This document shows, one piece after another, positions 41,191-51,330 of a stretch of 64,000 nt of DNA (positions are counted from its first letter, which is position 1; the number at the start of each line of letters is the position of its first letter). Origin of the DNA: Massariosphaeria phaeospora. Taxonomy: Eukaryota > Ascomycota > Dothideomycetes > Pleosporales. The notes beneath the pieces are model-generated. The model saw only the letters and a list, made by a program, of their open reading frames with translations. It made no database searches and was not told the DNA's origin. The DNA lies in NCBI GenBank assembly GCA_011032825.1, contig JAADJZ010000017.1, forward strand, positions 682,001 to 746,000, given 5' to 3'. Both the position numbers and the translations under genes were made by a program.

Positions 41191-44100
41191 ATGACGCCAC
41201 CCGTGACCAAGAGGAGGAAACTCAGTCACAGCGACCAATCCGATGACAGCGAAGCGAGTTTTGCCGGGTTTGATAGCAGCGGTGCCGAAGAAACCGACCA
41301 GGTCGTCGCGGAACCTTCACACGAGCACCCATCCACAACCAGCGAAGACAACGGAACGGCGGAAAAAGGCTTGAGAAAGAAACAGGGCGATATTCGAGCA
41401 AACGGTTCTGGCGACAACGATCGGAACAAGCAACACAAGAGGCCGGATGTGCGGCCTCAGGATGGAGTGTGCACGGCTGAGGCATACAAGTCCAATATGT
41501 TTAAGCTCCAGGTCGATGAGCTTCTCGACCAGGTCAAGCCAAAGTACGGCAGAAGAGAAGCGCCAGCAGAGCATGCCATGCGCACGCTCAAGAACATAAT
41601 CGAACAGCTTCCTGGCCGCGAGCCTTTACCAGTACCCGAAGCTGTGAAAGTTCTCAAATCTGTGGGTGTGGTCATTCCTTTCCCGGACCCACGTCCTCCC
41701 AAAGATGCGAAATACAAGCTCCAATACGAACGACCTTCAAGTATAAACGCTACGGGCAGTTATCCCTTGAAGACAGCCACCCGGGGTGAGGATGGGCTGA
41801 CAATCGATCTGGTTGTCACGATGCCGAATACGACGCTCCAGGACAAGGACTACCTCAATCATCGGTACTTTTACAAGCGCGCCTACTACTTGGCTTGCCT
41901 GGCTGCTGGTATCAAAGCGTCCAAGGAGCATAAGTTCGAGCTTTCTTATGCCCACCTCAATGGAAATCAGCTACAACCGATCCTAGTAGTTCAATCCCCC
42001 CGCGATGGAAGTGCCGACGACTTCTCCAGTTCCAAGTGCCGTATCAACATACTCTTAGCTCTTCCCGAGAAGACGTTTCCGGACACGAAGCTTCTTCCGA
42101 CTGCCAATTGCGTACGGCTAAAGTTAGGCGAAGACGATTCAGACGCTCAACCACTGGCTCCTACTCCCTTCTACAACAGCACGCTTCAATCGGATGCAAC
42201 GGTGACTGCATATCTTAAACTCCTCCATTCTACTTCCAGCAGGTGTGATGCATTCAAGAACGGGTGCGTGTTGGGCCGCGTCTGGCTTGGACAGCGCGGC
42301 TTTGGGAGCGCCATGCGTAAAGGCGGGTTTGGGAACTTTGAGTGGGCAGCTCTGATGGCTATACTCCTCCAACCGAATCCAGGCACGGGTGCGCCTCCAC
42401 TCTCCTCTGGCTATAGCAGCTATCAACTATTCAAGGCAACTCTTCAGTTTCTAGCACGCCATGAGCTTACTAAGAAGCCGTACATATTCGGAGGTGATAA
42501 GGTCACGTTCCCAAAACAGGACGCGACCCCAGTGTTCTTCGACGGAGCCCGATGTATGAACTTGCTATTCAAAATGACACCCTGGTCTTATCTGCATCTG
42601 AAAGACGAGGCTCAACTGACAGTCGATATACTGAGTGAGTCTATGGCGGACGCCTTTGACTCTAGTTTCATCGTCAAAGCGGACCTATTGAGATACCGTC
42701 ACGATGCTTTTCTAGAGATACCGTTGTCTACACTAGAACTGGAACCCGCGAGCGAGGAATATGATCAACGACTAGTCGCCACATGTCAAAACTTATATGG
42801 CAGCCTCACTCGTGCACTTACAGATAGAGTGAAGCTTCTGAGTTTCTCTCTACCAAATGAGAGTAGCTGGTCGATTTCTTCGAACAGGACTGCCGAGGAC
42901 CAACAGAAATGCGTTCTCATCAAATTCGCAACAGACCCGGCGAACGCAAATCGAAGTGTTGACCGCGGACCAGCAGCCGAAGAAAAAAAGGAGGCGGCAT
43001 CTTTTCGTCAGTTTTGGGGCCAAAAGGCCGAACTCAGGCGATTCAAAGATGGTAGCATTCTCGAGAGTGTTGTCTGGTCTCCCAAAGAAAGTTCATTCAC
43101 AATTCTTGAGCAGATCATATTTTACATCATCGGAAAACATGTAGGCACCCAAGTGGCTGAGAAGGCTCGGTTCACTGGTGACACTTTCGCTCATCTGGTT
43201 ACATTTGGCCATCTCCAAGGGCAATCTGGTGTTTCTGCTTTTCTTCCTCGTATGAACGCTCTTGGGAGCCTTGAGCAAGACATTCGGGGCCTAGAGGGTC
43301 TTCCGCTTCAAGTTCGGCACATTCGTCCGGCCGATCAACAACTCCGCTACTCGGCCATTGAAGCTCCGACATCACTGTCTACGAGTGCGCCGGCATCCGT
43401 TGTACTCCAATTTGAGGGCTCTGCACGGTGGCCTGATGATCTCTGTGCAATCCAACGTACAAAGATCGCCTTCTTACTCAAACTCTCCGACGTATTATCT
43501 ACCGCTCATCCAACTTACGTTGCAAAAGTCGGACTGGAAAACGTTTCTCAACCTTCTCAAAACCAAGCCTTCCTTGACATCATCCTAGCGACTGGCTTTT
43601 GTTTTCGACTTCGCATACATCACGATCGGGAAGCGACGCTGCTTGAGCGGCAACTAAAAGACAAGTCTTTAGACGTACAATCTCGCGAATCTGCCGCATC
43701 GTCGCTTGCCCTGTACAAACGCGATTTCCTTCAGATACCGGCTCATACACAAGCACTGCAGACACTCTGTACTCGTTTCCTTGCTTTGTCCCCAGCTATT
43801 CGACTGACGAAGAAATGGTTCGCTTCCCATCTTCTCATGCCTCACTTCTCTCACGAGCTTATAGAGCTCATGGTTGTACGTACGTTCTTGCAGCCGCATC
43901 CGTGGCCTGTACCTTCTTGTGCAACTACCGGCTTCCTCAGATCTCTCGCCTGGCTTAGTCGGTGGGACTGGAGACATGTTCCATTAGTTGTCGACTTTTC
44001 GTCCCCGGCTAGTATCACTACTGAATACGAGCCGGTCAATTCCAGAGGTCTCCGCGCCGAAGACATTGAAAAAATCCAGACAAGGTTCGAAGCGTGGCGA

Positions 44101-44769
44101 AAAATTGATCCTGCAATGAACAGGGTCGTGTTGTTCGCCGCTACAAACCTCGATGTGGAAGGCAATACTTGGACTGATAAAGGGAAGCCAGAGAAAGTTG
44201 TTGCGGCGAGAATGACAGCATTAGCGAGATCGGCTACAAAAGCAATCCGACTAGAAGACGACAGATTGGTCGGCATTGTCAATGGTGTGGCTGGCAGTAC
44301 TTCTAACGACTCCTTCTCTCCTAAGTCATTATTCGTTCCAGAACCTCGGGACTATGATATCGTCATCAATATTGCCCTGAAATACACTGAAACTGGGAGG
44401 CGGAAATCAGAGCCGAAGTATAAGAATGTTCAGATCCAACAAGCTGCAGGGCAAACCAAGGGATCCAACATTGTTCAACTCTTTGCGGAGGATTTGCAGA
44501 GCGTTTATGGTGATGCCGTGCTTTGGTTCTGGGATCCTGAATCTCTCAACCGGATCGCTGGGATATGGAACCCCGCAGTTACGGGACAGAGGACATGGAA
44601 GGTAAAGGTTGGCTGGAATAGTCTACCTCTTTACAAGGAAGGAGCAGCAAAGGAAAAGCCTGAAACGGGCGAACGAGGGGTTGATATCCAGCTCAACAAA
44701 GTCGCAATTTGCAATGAGATCAAGAGGTTGGGCGGCGAGCTAATCAACACGCTCGAGGTCAAGGCGTGA
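41191..44769 (+). CDS. utp22: UTP22/Nrap, U3 snoRNP processome protein
   Basis: One intronless frame; the ATG at 41191 (MTPPVTKRRKLSHSD) is the first in frame and gives 1192 residues, the usual size. A charged, nuclear-localised N-terminal tail (about 1-95) is followed by the Nrap domains: YKSNMFKLQVDELLDQVKPK, ALPEKTFPDTKLLPTANCVR, WLGQRGFGSAMRKGGFGNFE, QFWGQKAELRRFKDGSILES and a C-terminal FVPEPRDYDIVINIALKYTE. Utp22 works with Rrp7 in the nucleolar 90S pre-ribosome and supports early 18S processing. The fold derives from a tandem nucleotidyltransferase/PAP arrangement with no catalysis expected. Confidence 0.94.
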   Translation: MTPPVTKRRKLSHSDQSDDSEASFAGFDSSGAEETDQVVAEPSHEHPSTTSEDNGTAEKGLRKKQGDIRANGSGDNDRNKQHKRPDVRPQDGVCTAEAYKSNMFKLQVDELLDQVKPKYGRREAPAEHAMRTLKNIIEQLPGREPLPVPEAVKVLKSVGVVIPFPDPRPPKDAKYKLQYERPSSINATGSYPLKTATRGEDGLTIDLVVTMPNTTLQDKDYLNHRYFYKRAYYLACLAAGIKASKEHKFELSYAHLNGNQLQPILVVQSPRDGSADDFSSSKCRINILLALPEKTFPDTKLLPTANCVRLKLGEDDSDAQPLAPTPFYNSTLQSDATVTAYLKLLHSTSSRCDAFKNGCVLGRVWLGQRGFGSAMRKGGFGNFEWAALMAILLQPNPGTGAPPLSSGYSSYQLFKATLQFLARHELTKKPYIFGGDKVTFPKQDATPVFFDGARCMNLLFKMTPWSYLHLKDEAQLTVDILSESMADAFDSSFIVKADLLRYRHDAFLEIPLSTLELEPASEEYDQRLVATCQNLYGSLTRALTDRVKLLSFSLPNESSWSISSNRTAEDQQKCVLIKFATDPANANRSVDRGPAAEEKKEAASFRQFWGQKAELRRFKDGSILESVVWSPKESSFTILEQIIFYIIGKHVGTQVAEKARFTGDTFAHLVTFGHLQGQSGVSAFLPRMNALGSLEQDIRGLEGLPLQVRHIRPADQQLRYSAIEAPTSLSTSAPASVVLQFEGSARWPDDLCAIQRTKIAFLLKLSDVLSTAHPTYVAKVGLENVSQPSQNQAFLDIILATGFCFRLRIHHDREATLLERQLKDKSLDVQSRESAASSLALYKRDFLQIPAHTQALQTLCTRFLALSPAIRLTKKWFASHLLMPHFSHELIELMVVRTFLQPHPWPVPSCATTGFLRSLAWLSRWDWRHVPLVVDFSSPASITTEYEPVNSRGLRAEDIEKIQTRFEAWRKIDPAMNRVVLFAATNLDVEGNTWTDKGKPEKVVAARMTALARSATKAIRLEDDRLVGIVNGVAGSTSNDSFSPKSLFVPEPRDYDIVINIALKYTETGRRKSEPKYKNVQIQQAAGQTKGSNIVQLFAEDLQSVYGDAVLWFWDPESLNRIAGIWNPAVTGQRTWKVKVGWNSLPLYKEGAAKEKPETGERGVDIQLNKVAICNEIKRLGGELINTLEVKA

Positions 44770-45173
44770 TCTGGATGTCCAGCATGGGCCAGAAGTTTTG
44801 TAGTACAATACCTATTTGGTTGGAATATTTCCACGTACTGAGAAGCGTGAGCGTAGTACACTAGGTATATTAATTTGTTATCTTGTCAATGAGGCAAAAG
44901 CCGGATGGCAGTAAGTTTTGAACGCTACGTTCGGCAGTTGTGACCCGTATTTCCCGGTCCCAGCAAACAGCGCCTCAGGCGCCGGGATCGCCTTAAGGCA
45001 CCTCCGTTAACGTTGGAAGTTTTCCCCGCAATGACCTGCCCCGCAGCGTTGCCGTGATTGGGCTGTGACTCGGGCAGGCTGAAGCTTGAGCTCCGACGAC
45101 ATCACACCTACCTCTGGACGCTATCGCAGCCTCTACAACGCACTCGACTTCCTCAGACTTCTACCAACAAGAT
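44770..45173. other. Intergenic region
   Basis: About 0.4 kb between two plus-strand genes: UTP22 3' UTR and the promoter of the C2H2 gene. A GCGCCTCAGGCGC inverted repeat lies near 44970-44982. No gene is seen. Confidence 0.45.
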
Positions 45174-46119
45174 ATGCCCGCCCAAGGGAAAGGTGGACGA
45201 ACGAAACGCGTGTATCGCTGTAAATACTGCGCAAGGGTCTTCAAGCGCAGTGAGCACAATGCTCGCCACGAGCGAGTCCATACGCAGGAACGGCCCTTCT
45301 CATGTGCCTTCTGTGATCGGACATACTCGAGAAAGTATGGAGCAACTGTATTGGTTCGCAATTGGTATTAGCTAACAACCTGGAAGAGACCTTGTGAAGA
45401 GACACGAACGAACACTCCACGCAGCAGCGTATCGAGCAGCCCATCCCGACGAGTTTCGAAGATGCTCACTACAATTGCTCGATAATGGACTACTATCGGA
45501 TACAGCGGAAGATCTGGGTTCTGGTTCGCTCTCTGGCCATACAGCGTCTCTTTTGACGCCACCCACCGACTCAATGCGCAAAGAACCCTATCTACAATGC
45601 AACGAATTCGAGCCGGAAAGTCCCATGCCCCTTAACATTGACCCGGAACTGGAGCGTCAAACGCATTCTCCTCTTGGGCAGTTTTCGCCACCTTCGTCCG
45701 TTCATGAAGGATTCGCGAATCGCACGATGGAACCTTTGATGCAAGACCCCATCGGGCTAGATTACTTTGAGCTCGCTATGGAGTATAGCCCGACTACGAG
45801 TCGCTCACAGTCGTTGTCAGAGTCTGGTTCGAGCGCGGCAAACACCGATTTAATGGTCAACCGACGTCCAATCGATCTCGACCCTTTACTTTTTATTGAT
45901 GAAGAGATACACGTTGAACCTCCTGCGCCGCCCGGTTTCCCTGGCCTCATCGACTTCTCTGACATCCGGAACGAGCCTGCTTACTTGGAAGATCCCACGG
46001 TCTTCCCTGATGATTATGTTTTGTCACTCCCTCTGCACGATGAATATTCTACAAAATCTTTGGCATATTATGGATCAGGCGCCTTTCCCGATCAGTGTTA
46101 CTACTTACAACAAGAGTAG
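45174..46119 (+). CDS. C2H2 zinc-finger transcription factor
   Basis: Exons 45174-45334 and 45387-46119 (52-base intron, branch GCTAAC) encode 297 residues. Two adjacent classical fingers occupy residues 16-65: CKYCARVFKRSEHNARHERV-H (C-x2-C-x12-H-x3-H) and CAFCDRTYSRKDLVKRHERT-LH (C-x2-C-x12-H-x4-H); the intron cuts the second finger. KRSEHNARHERVHTQERPF is the standard linker-plus-recognition form of many fungal pathway regulators. The rest is acidic and Ser/Pro-rich with hydrophobic patches (LDYFELAMEY, LDPLLFIDEEI), good candidates for activation segments. It stands just before the hydrolase, carboxylesterase, dehydrogenase and P450 genes and could regulate them, but that is inference. 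No full-length Zn2Cys6 or fungal-TF domain is present. Confidence 0.85.
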
Positions 46120-46317
46120 TGTTTCGATAGACTGCATCGCTGCGTTACATTTTTCTACCAATTTCAACATTGTCTGGTTCTGAGTTATTGTAGTTAAATG
46201 CCGAAATCTTGCATCAAAAGGGTTATATTCACGAGGGGCCGAGGGGAACTTGGAACCCCATGTAAACATGTATTGGCTCTAGGTATACTTCAGTAGAATG
46301 CCACTTAAGCCGAACCA

Positions 46318-47340
46318 CTACGTCTTATCAACTTCTCTAACAAATTCCAGAAACGCTTTCTGGCACTTCTCAGGCTGGGTTACACAGATCTCATGCCCAG
46401 GTCCCTCAATAACTTCCAGCCTCGCTCCAGCAATCTGCTCCGCAATCTCTTTTTGCTGCTCCACGCTCGTTGCGGCGCTCTGACTTGGCGCGAGTATCAA
46501 TGTGGGTATATCAATACGGGATAAATACGGCCGTGCATCCAGCGTTGACAGAAACTCGGCGTACCCTGCTAGACCTTCGCCGGACGACTTGTTGATCTCT
46601 GAAAAATACCATGGGAGATAGTCTGGGTCGGTGATAGGTATCGTGCCGGGAATCTTGCTCAGGGCTTCGGCCCAGCCTCGAGAGCCTAGTTCTCGGCATG
46701 CTGTTTTGCTAGTCAGTAAGGGGGTATCGTGATTGGAAGGGAAGGCGCTATGTACCAGTTGGCCAGTCTTTTCGGTCGAAAGCGAACATCTTGAGCGCAG
46801 GCTCGGGGAGCTGAAAGATATGTTAGTTGCCATCTGGATCCAAAGATGCAGAGGTGATGTACGTGGGTCGGTGTAGAGCATATAGTGAGCGAGTTCAGGC
46901 GTTCTGGGTATCTGTCAATCTTTGTCAGAATACCCACCCCTCAACCTCAACCAGAGACAGCCAAACCTAGTAGCCATAATCTCACCCAACATGCCTCCCG
47001 TACTCTCCCCCAGAAAATGAACCTTCCCCACGCCCAATTGATCCAACGTATCCACTATCTCCCCCAATATCGTGTCTAACGTATAGTCATATCTCTCCCC
47101 AGGCTTAGGGTAACTGGAATAGCCGTGGCCGCGCAGGTCTCGGCGTATCACGTGGTAGTGTCGTGAGAGAATGGGGATCCAGTGGTACCAGAACGCTGCG
47201 TGTCGGCCGAATCCATGCTGGATTAGGATCGTGGGAGCGGGTTTCCAGGGGTCGACGAAAGTGTTGCGGATGTAGTGGGTTCGTTGGCCGTTTGCGTGGA
47301 TGACAAAGGTTCGGCCGAGGGGGTCGGTTTCGAGGGGCAT
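46318..47340 (-). CDS. Alpha/beta-fold hydrolase
   Basis: Four exons, 46967-47340, 46863-46911, 46756-46810 and 46318-46700, with 52-55 base introns, encode 286 residues. The chain shows strand beta-3 and the oxyanion region in TILIQHGFGRHAAFWYHWIP, RRDLRGHGYSSYP, the nucleophile elbow GESTGG (serine in VHFLGESTGGMLGE) and the catalytic histidine in EVIEGPGHEICVTQPE. The family is the broad AB-hydrolase-1 group (esterases, epoxide and C-C bond hydrolases). No signal peptide is present, so it is likely cytosolic. Substrate is unknown. The two inner exons of 49 and 55 bases are supported by frame and by DWPTACRELGSRGWAEAL reading cleanly. It neighbours another esterase, an SDR and a P450. Confidence 0.85.
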
Positions 47341-48011
47341 GCTGGAGGGGTAAGTTTAGGAAATGGCCCTGGCGACTAGATTATGCCCACGTAGATGCTT
47401 TTGGATTGTGATGGCTACTGTAAAGATAACGTTGAGTTGAAGTCCCAAAATACCCCGTAGAGTCGAACTGACTTTGATGGTTCCCCGCATTCATGGTATG
47501 CCCCACAACCTCAAGCATCCACCACCACACTCCGAAGCTCTAACATCCTTCATCGTGCCACCGTTAAACATGAGAGATGAGCTTGATGCATCCTGCAATT
47601 GTTTCACGAAAGAATTGTGATGGATTACCCTCGGCCGAACTCAGCATCATACGCTTACCCGACCGGTCATAGCGTCTACCTTAGTGCAGCCAGGCTGCAG
47701 TTCCATCCTGCATCAAACTACAACGAACCTCGATTAGAGCCTTTGGCGGTCAAAGTTATCGTCGATCACTCCAAAGCTTCTTCCTAATGGCTCAATGCAT
47801 GAGCCAATGCCGGCTGCATGTGCGGACGGGGCGAGAGGACCCTTGAAAAAGGGATAGACGTTGGAGCTATTCACAAGCATAGACTACCGTCTCAGTTAGC
47901 TTGGCGCTGTGTATAAAGCTCACCTAAGACCATCATGGGGGATCATGCACATTTACTATCCGCTGGTCCCTAAGCCTTGGTTTCCTATCTTCCGAACTCG
48001 GCCTCTTGAGA
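47341..48011. other. Divergent promoter region between the two esterase-type genes
   Basis: About 0.67 kb between opposite start codons. A 54-codon ATG frame at 47623-47787 has no recognisable features and is left uncalled. A TATA-like GTGTATAAAG lies at 47909-47918, about 95 bases before the carboxylesterase ATG. Confidence 0.5.
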
Positions 48012-49844
48012 ATGACAAATACCCTCAAGACATCATTTGGGGAGTTCAAAGGGAAGAAGACTGATGGCGTTATTCAGTATCTTGGGGTTCAGTACGCTAC
48101 CTTGAAAAACCAACTGGCCGTTCCCGAGATCGTGGAGCGATATGAAAGTCCAGTAGATGCTACACAGTATGGGTGAGCAGAATCAACTGATTTACAACCC
48201 CATCACGGGATACACTGACAACAGCAGACCGCGTGCCGTTTCTTTTGACGGCTGTGAGTTCGAGCAAAACTTCCTCATTCAACAAAATCTCCCAATTCCA
48301 ACAGTGGCGATGTCCGGCCTCGATTGTCTGAACCTCAACATCCTGGTTCCGGATATTGAGATTACAGATCCGCTTCCAGTGATGGTGTTCATTCACGGCG
48401 GCGGGTTCATAATGGTAACTATAGGTCCATCTCGACATACACCAATCTCACAGTAACTCCAGGGATCAAACCACTGGCCACAGTATGACCCAACGCGGTT
48501 GGTAAAACTGTCTGGAGAGCACGGGCTGCCAGTTCTCGGAGTCAGCATCAAGTAAGAGAACTCATCTGACCGAAAATTTGCCATTAATAAGTCTAGCTAC
48601 CGCCTCGGCGTATTGGGAAACCTCACTTCTAAAGAGCTCCGTCAGGCAGGTTATCCAGGAAATAACTCCCTGCGCGACCAGGCGTGCGCTATGAAGTGGA
48701 TCAAGTCTTCTATCCGAGAATTTGGGGGGAACCCTGACAATATTACTGCGTTTGGGGAGAGCGCTGGAGCCGGTGAGAAAACAAGGTCCAGAATATCTTG
48801 AGCGGAAGCTGAAAACTCTAGTCTCCGTCCTCCACCAGTTAGACTCCGAAGAGCCCCTATTCCAAAGAGCAATATCTATGGCGGGAACCCCTCTCATGCT
48901 GAAACCTCTTTCTCTCCCGAGAACAGAGATGACGTACGGTGTGATCATGGAAGCTCTAGGCCTTGAGACTGCGTCTGCAGAAGATCGAATCCAGAGGCTC
49001 TTGACTATCACCCCTGATGAGCTGGTTGCTAAGACTCCAATGGCGGTGCCTCTAGGTCCCTTTCTAGATGGGGACATCATCCCCTCGATGACCACGTTCA
49101 AGGCATTAGGGGATAGCTCCCAGAACCTTGAGTCTGTTGCTCCAGGGCGTCAGTGGTGCACAGAGCTAATGATTGGTGACTGCAAGCACGATGTATGTTT
49201 GCTTAGTGAACACAGCAGGAGATGGCTAACGACCGACACAGGGGAACGTCTTCCTGTTCATGGGTCTCAAAGCCGGAGTAGCCTCCGCATTCATCACTTC
49301 TCTCACAGAAAACCTGTCAAGCCAGAGCTCCACCGAGGCAGTCCTGCACGCATACAACATCACCCCATTGACCTCCGATGACGCTGCTCGGCAATCTCTT
49401 ATCGAATTCGCCTCAGACATTGCATTCCATGCACCCGTTGTCGCCTTCGCGCAATCCTGGCCGGGCAGAACATACTGCTACAACTTCAACGAGCCCAACC
49501 CCTGGGATGGGCCGTTCAAAGGAGACTCTACACATGTGCTAGACGCAGCGTTCCTCTTTCAGAACTTCAACGAGAAGCTCGACCCTAGAGCACGAGAGGT
49601 TGCCGTTGAGTTGGCGAAGAGCTTCATTGAGTTTGCGAATGGTGGGGCGCCGTGGCAGGAGTATGATAAGGAGACAGGGGGTGTGATGGCTTTTGGCCCT
49701 AGCGAGAAGCAAGTGAAACGGCTCGTGGACAGGAACGGGTGGGGCAATGAAAGGAGGGATGTCCTGTTTAAGCTCAAGGAGGAGGGGAAGATCGATCTCG
49801 ATGAGCTGAGTGTGGCGTGGGATTCGTTCATCGCAAGAAAGTGA
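48012..49844 (+). CDS. Type B carboxylesterase/lipase
   Basis: Six exons, 48012-48172, 48228-48414, 48463-48551, 48597-48772, 48822-49192 and 49242-49844, all in frame, give 528 residues. The oxyanion motif HGGGF is at 110-114, the nucleophile elbow FGESAGA has serine 201, and GDSTHVLDAAFLF supplies the catalytic histidine 426. The EDCLxLN-type motif appears as LDCLNLNILVPD, and YRLGVLGNL follows the third intron. No signal peptide is visible (MTNTLKTSFGEFKGKKTDGV), so the enzyme is probably intracellular, unlike many secreted lipases of this family. It likely hydrolyses ester bonds of a xenobiotic or secondary metabolite; the substrate cannot be read. Introns are 45-55 bases. It is divergent from an AB hydrolase and upstream of an SDR on the same strand. 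Confidence 0.9.
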
Positions 49845-50249
49845 TGTATCTTCTCAGTGTTGGAATGGCCACATCCAATCCCAATACAAAACGTTCAGCC
49901 TCAGGTCGTCTACCTTGTACGAAAGGAATAATAACGTATGGCGTCACTCAAGAACCCCGCCATGCCTCCACGTGGAGCTCTTACCCCGCATATCCACGAG
50001 TGGCTTAGCGCGGAGGAACATCATCCGGCAAGATCGAATGTGGGGTCTCCTCTCTCCACACTCCACTCCACACTCGCATCCCGGCGACGCCTAGAGAAGT
50101 CCACGGCCACGATGGCTGCCGCGATGTATATCCCCGGATGGCGTCTTCCTACAACGCTATCCAGCATCTACCCTCCTCTACCTCCCTCGATCGAACCACC
50201 CTGAACGCAGCACAAGCCAACATAACTACCTCACTCCAGCCCCCCAACC
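49845..50249. promoter_or_regulatory. Promoter region of the short-chain dehydrogenase gene
   Basis: About 0.4 kb. An ATG frame at 49938-50204 (88 residues) overlaps the presumed promoter and looks random. A TGTATAT stretch lies at 50125-50131, about 120 bases before the dehydrogenase ATG. Confidence 0.4.
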
Positions 50250-51164
50250 ATGTCCAAACCCGTCGCCATCGTCACCGGCGCCGGCTCCGGCATCGGCAAA
50301 GCCGTGGGCGAGCACCTACACTCCAAAGGCTACAAAGTGGTCATCGCAGACCTCAACGCGCAAACCGGCAGCGCCGCCGCCGCCGCCCTCGGCCCCTCCG
50401 CCACCTTCATCCAAACGGACGTGTCATCCTACGCGTCGAACGCGCGGCTGCTGAAGCAGGCGTACGAGTGGGGCGGCAACCGGCTGGATTTCTTCCACGC
50501 CAACGCCGGTGTCGACGACCGCCAGCTGCTGTACGCGGGCGCGGACGCCGAGGAGCTGGACGACGAGGGCTTGCTGAAGCCGCTGGATACTAAGACTATG
50601 GCCGTGAATCTCGAGGCGGTGATTCAGAGTCTGTGGCTGTTTAAGTATTATGTGAGGAGGAGTAAGGAGGCGGGGGGCGGGAAGGGCAAGTTCGTGGCTA
50701 CGAGTAGTGCCGCGGGACTGTAGTGCGTATACAAAGCCCGTGTAAATCGTATGAAGGAAATGCTAACGCGCACGACCAGCTACATGACGACGAACCCGCA
50801 ATACACGGCCTCCAAATACGGCGTCGTCGGCCTGATCCGCGCCGCCGGACCCGTCTTCGTCAAAGAGAACATCACCGTCAACTGCATCTGCCCCGGCTTC
50901 ATCCCGACGAACCTGTGCCCGCCGCAGATCCTCGACGTGTGGCCCAAGGAGCACATCACGCCGCTGTCGACGGCGCTGAAAGCCATCGATGCGTTTTTGG
51001 GCGACGACGCCATGACGGGCCAGGCGGTTGAGCTGAGCCAGGAGAATATATACTTTAGGGGGCATGTGGAGTGGGTGAATGAGAGCCAGAAGTGGATTGG
51101 CACGGAGAGTTTGCATATCTGGGATGAGGCGTATGCGAAGATTCCGGAGAAGAAGGGGTATTAG
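50250..51164 (+). CDS. Short-chain dehydrogenase/reductase, 15-hydroxyprostaglandin dehydrogenase-like
   Basis: Exons 50250-50722 and 50780-51164 (57-base intron, branch GCTAAC) encode 285 residues. Classical SDR features are in place: nucleotide motif TGAGSGIG (9-16), aspartate after the second strand in VVIADLNAQ (which favours NAD over NADP), HANAG (83-87), serine in TSSAAG (151-156) and YTASK (166-170). The C-terminal region CPGFIPTNLCPPQILDVWP is the usual PG motif plus substrate loop. Fungal proteins of this type oxidise secondary alcohols; the substrate is unknown. The gene is convergent with a P450 166 bases away, suggesting possible joint work on one compound. Codon use is GC-rich in the first 350 bases. 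Confidence 0.9.
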
Positions 51165-51330
51165 GCATGGAGGTAGATGAGTGAATATCAGATGCAATCT
51201 TGTTCACACCTATACGTGACTTGCGGCTTTTAAGGACTTGGGACAGAGTCCTGTGCCACCAGACCGTGGTCCACCTGCAGAGCGCATGTTGGAAATTGAT
51301 AGATATTTAATTTTGCAGATGATTGCATTC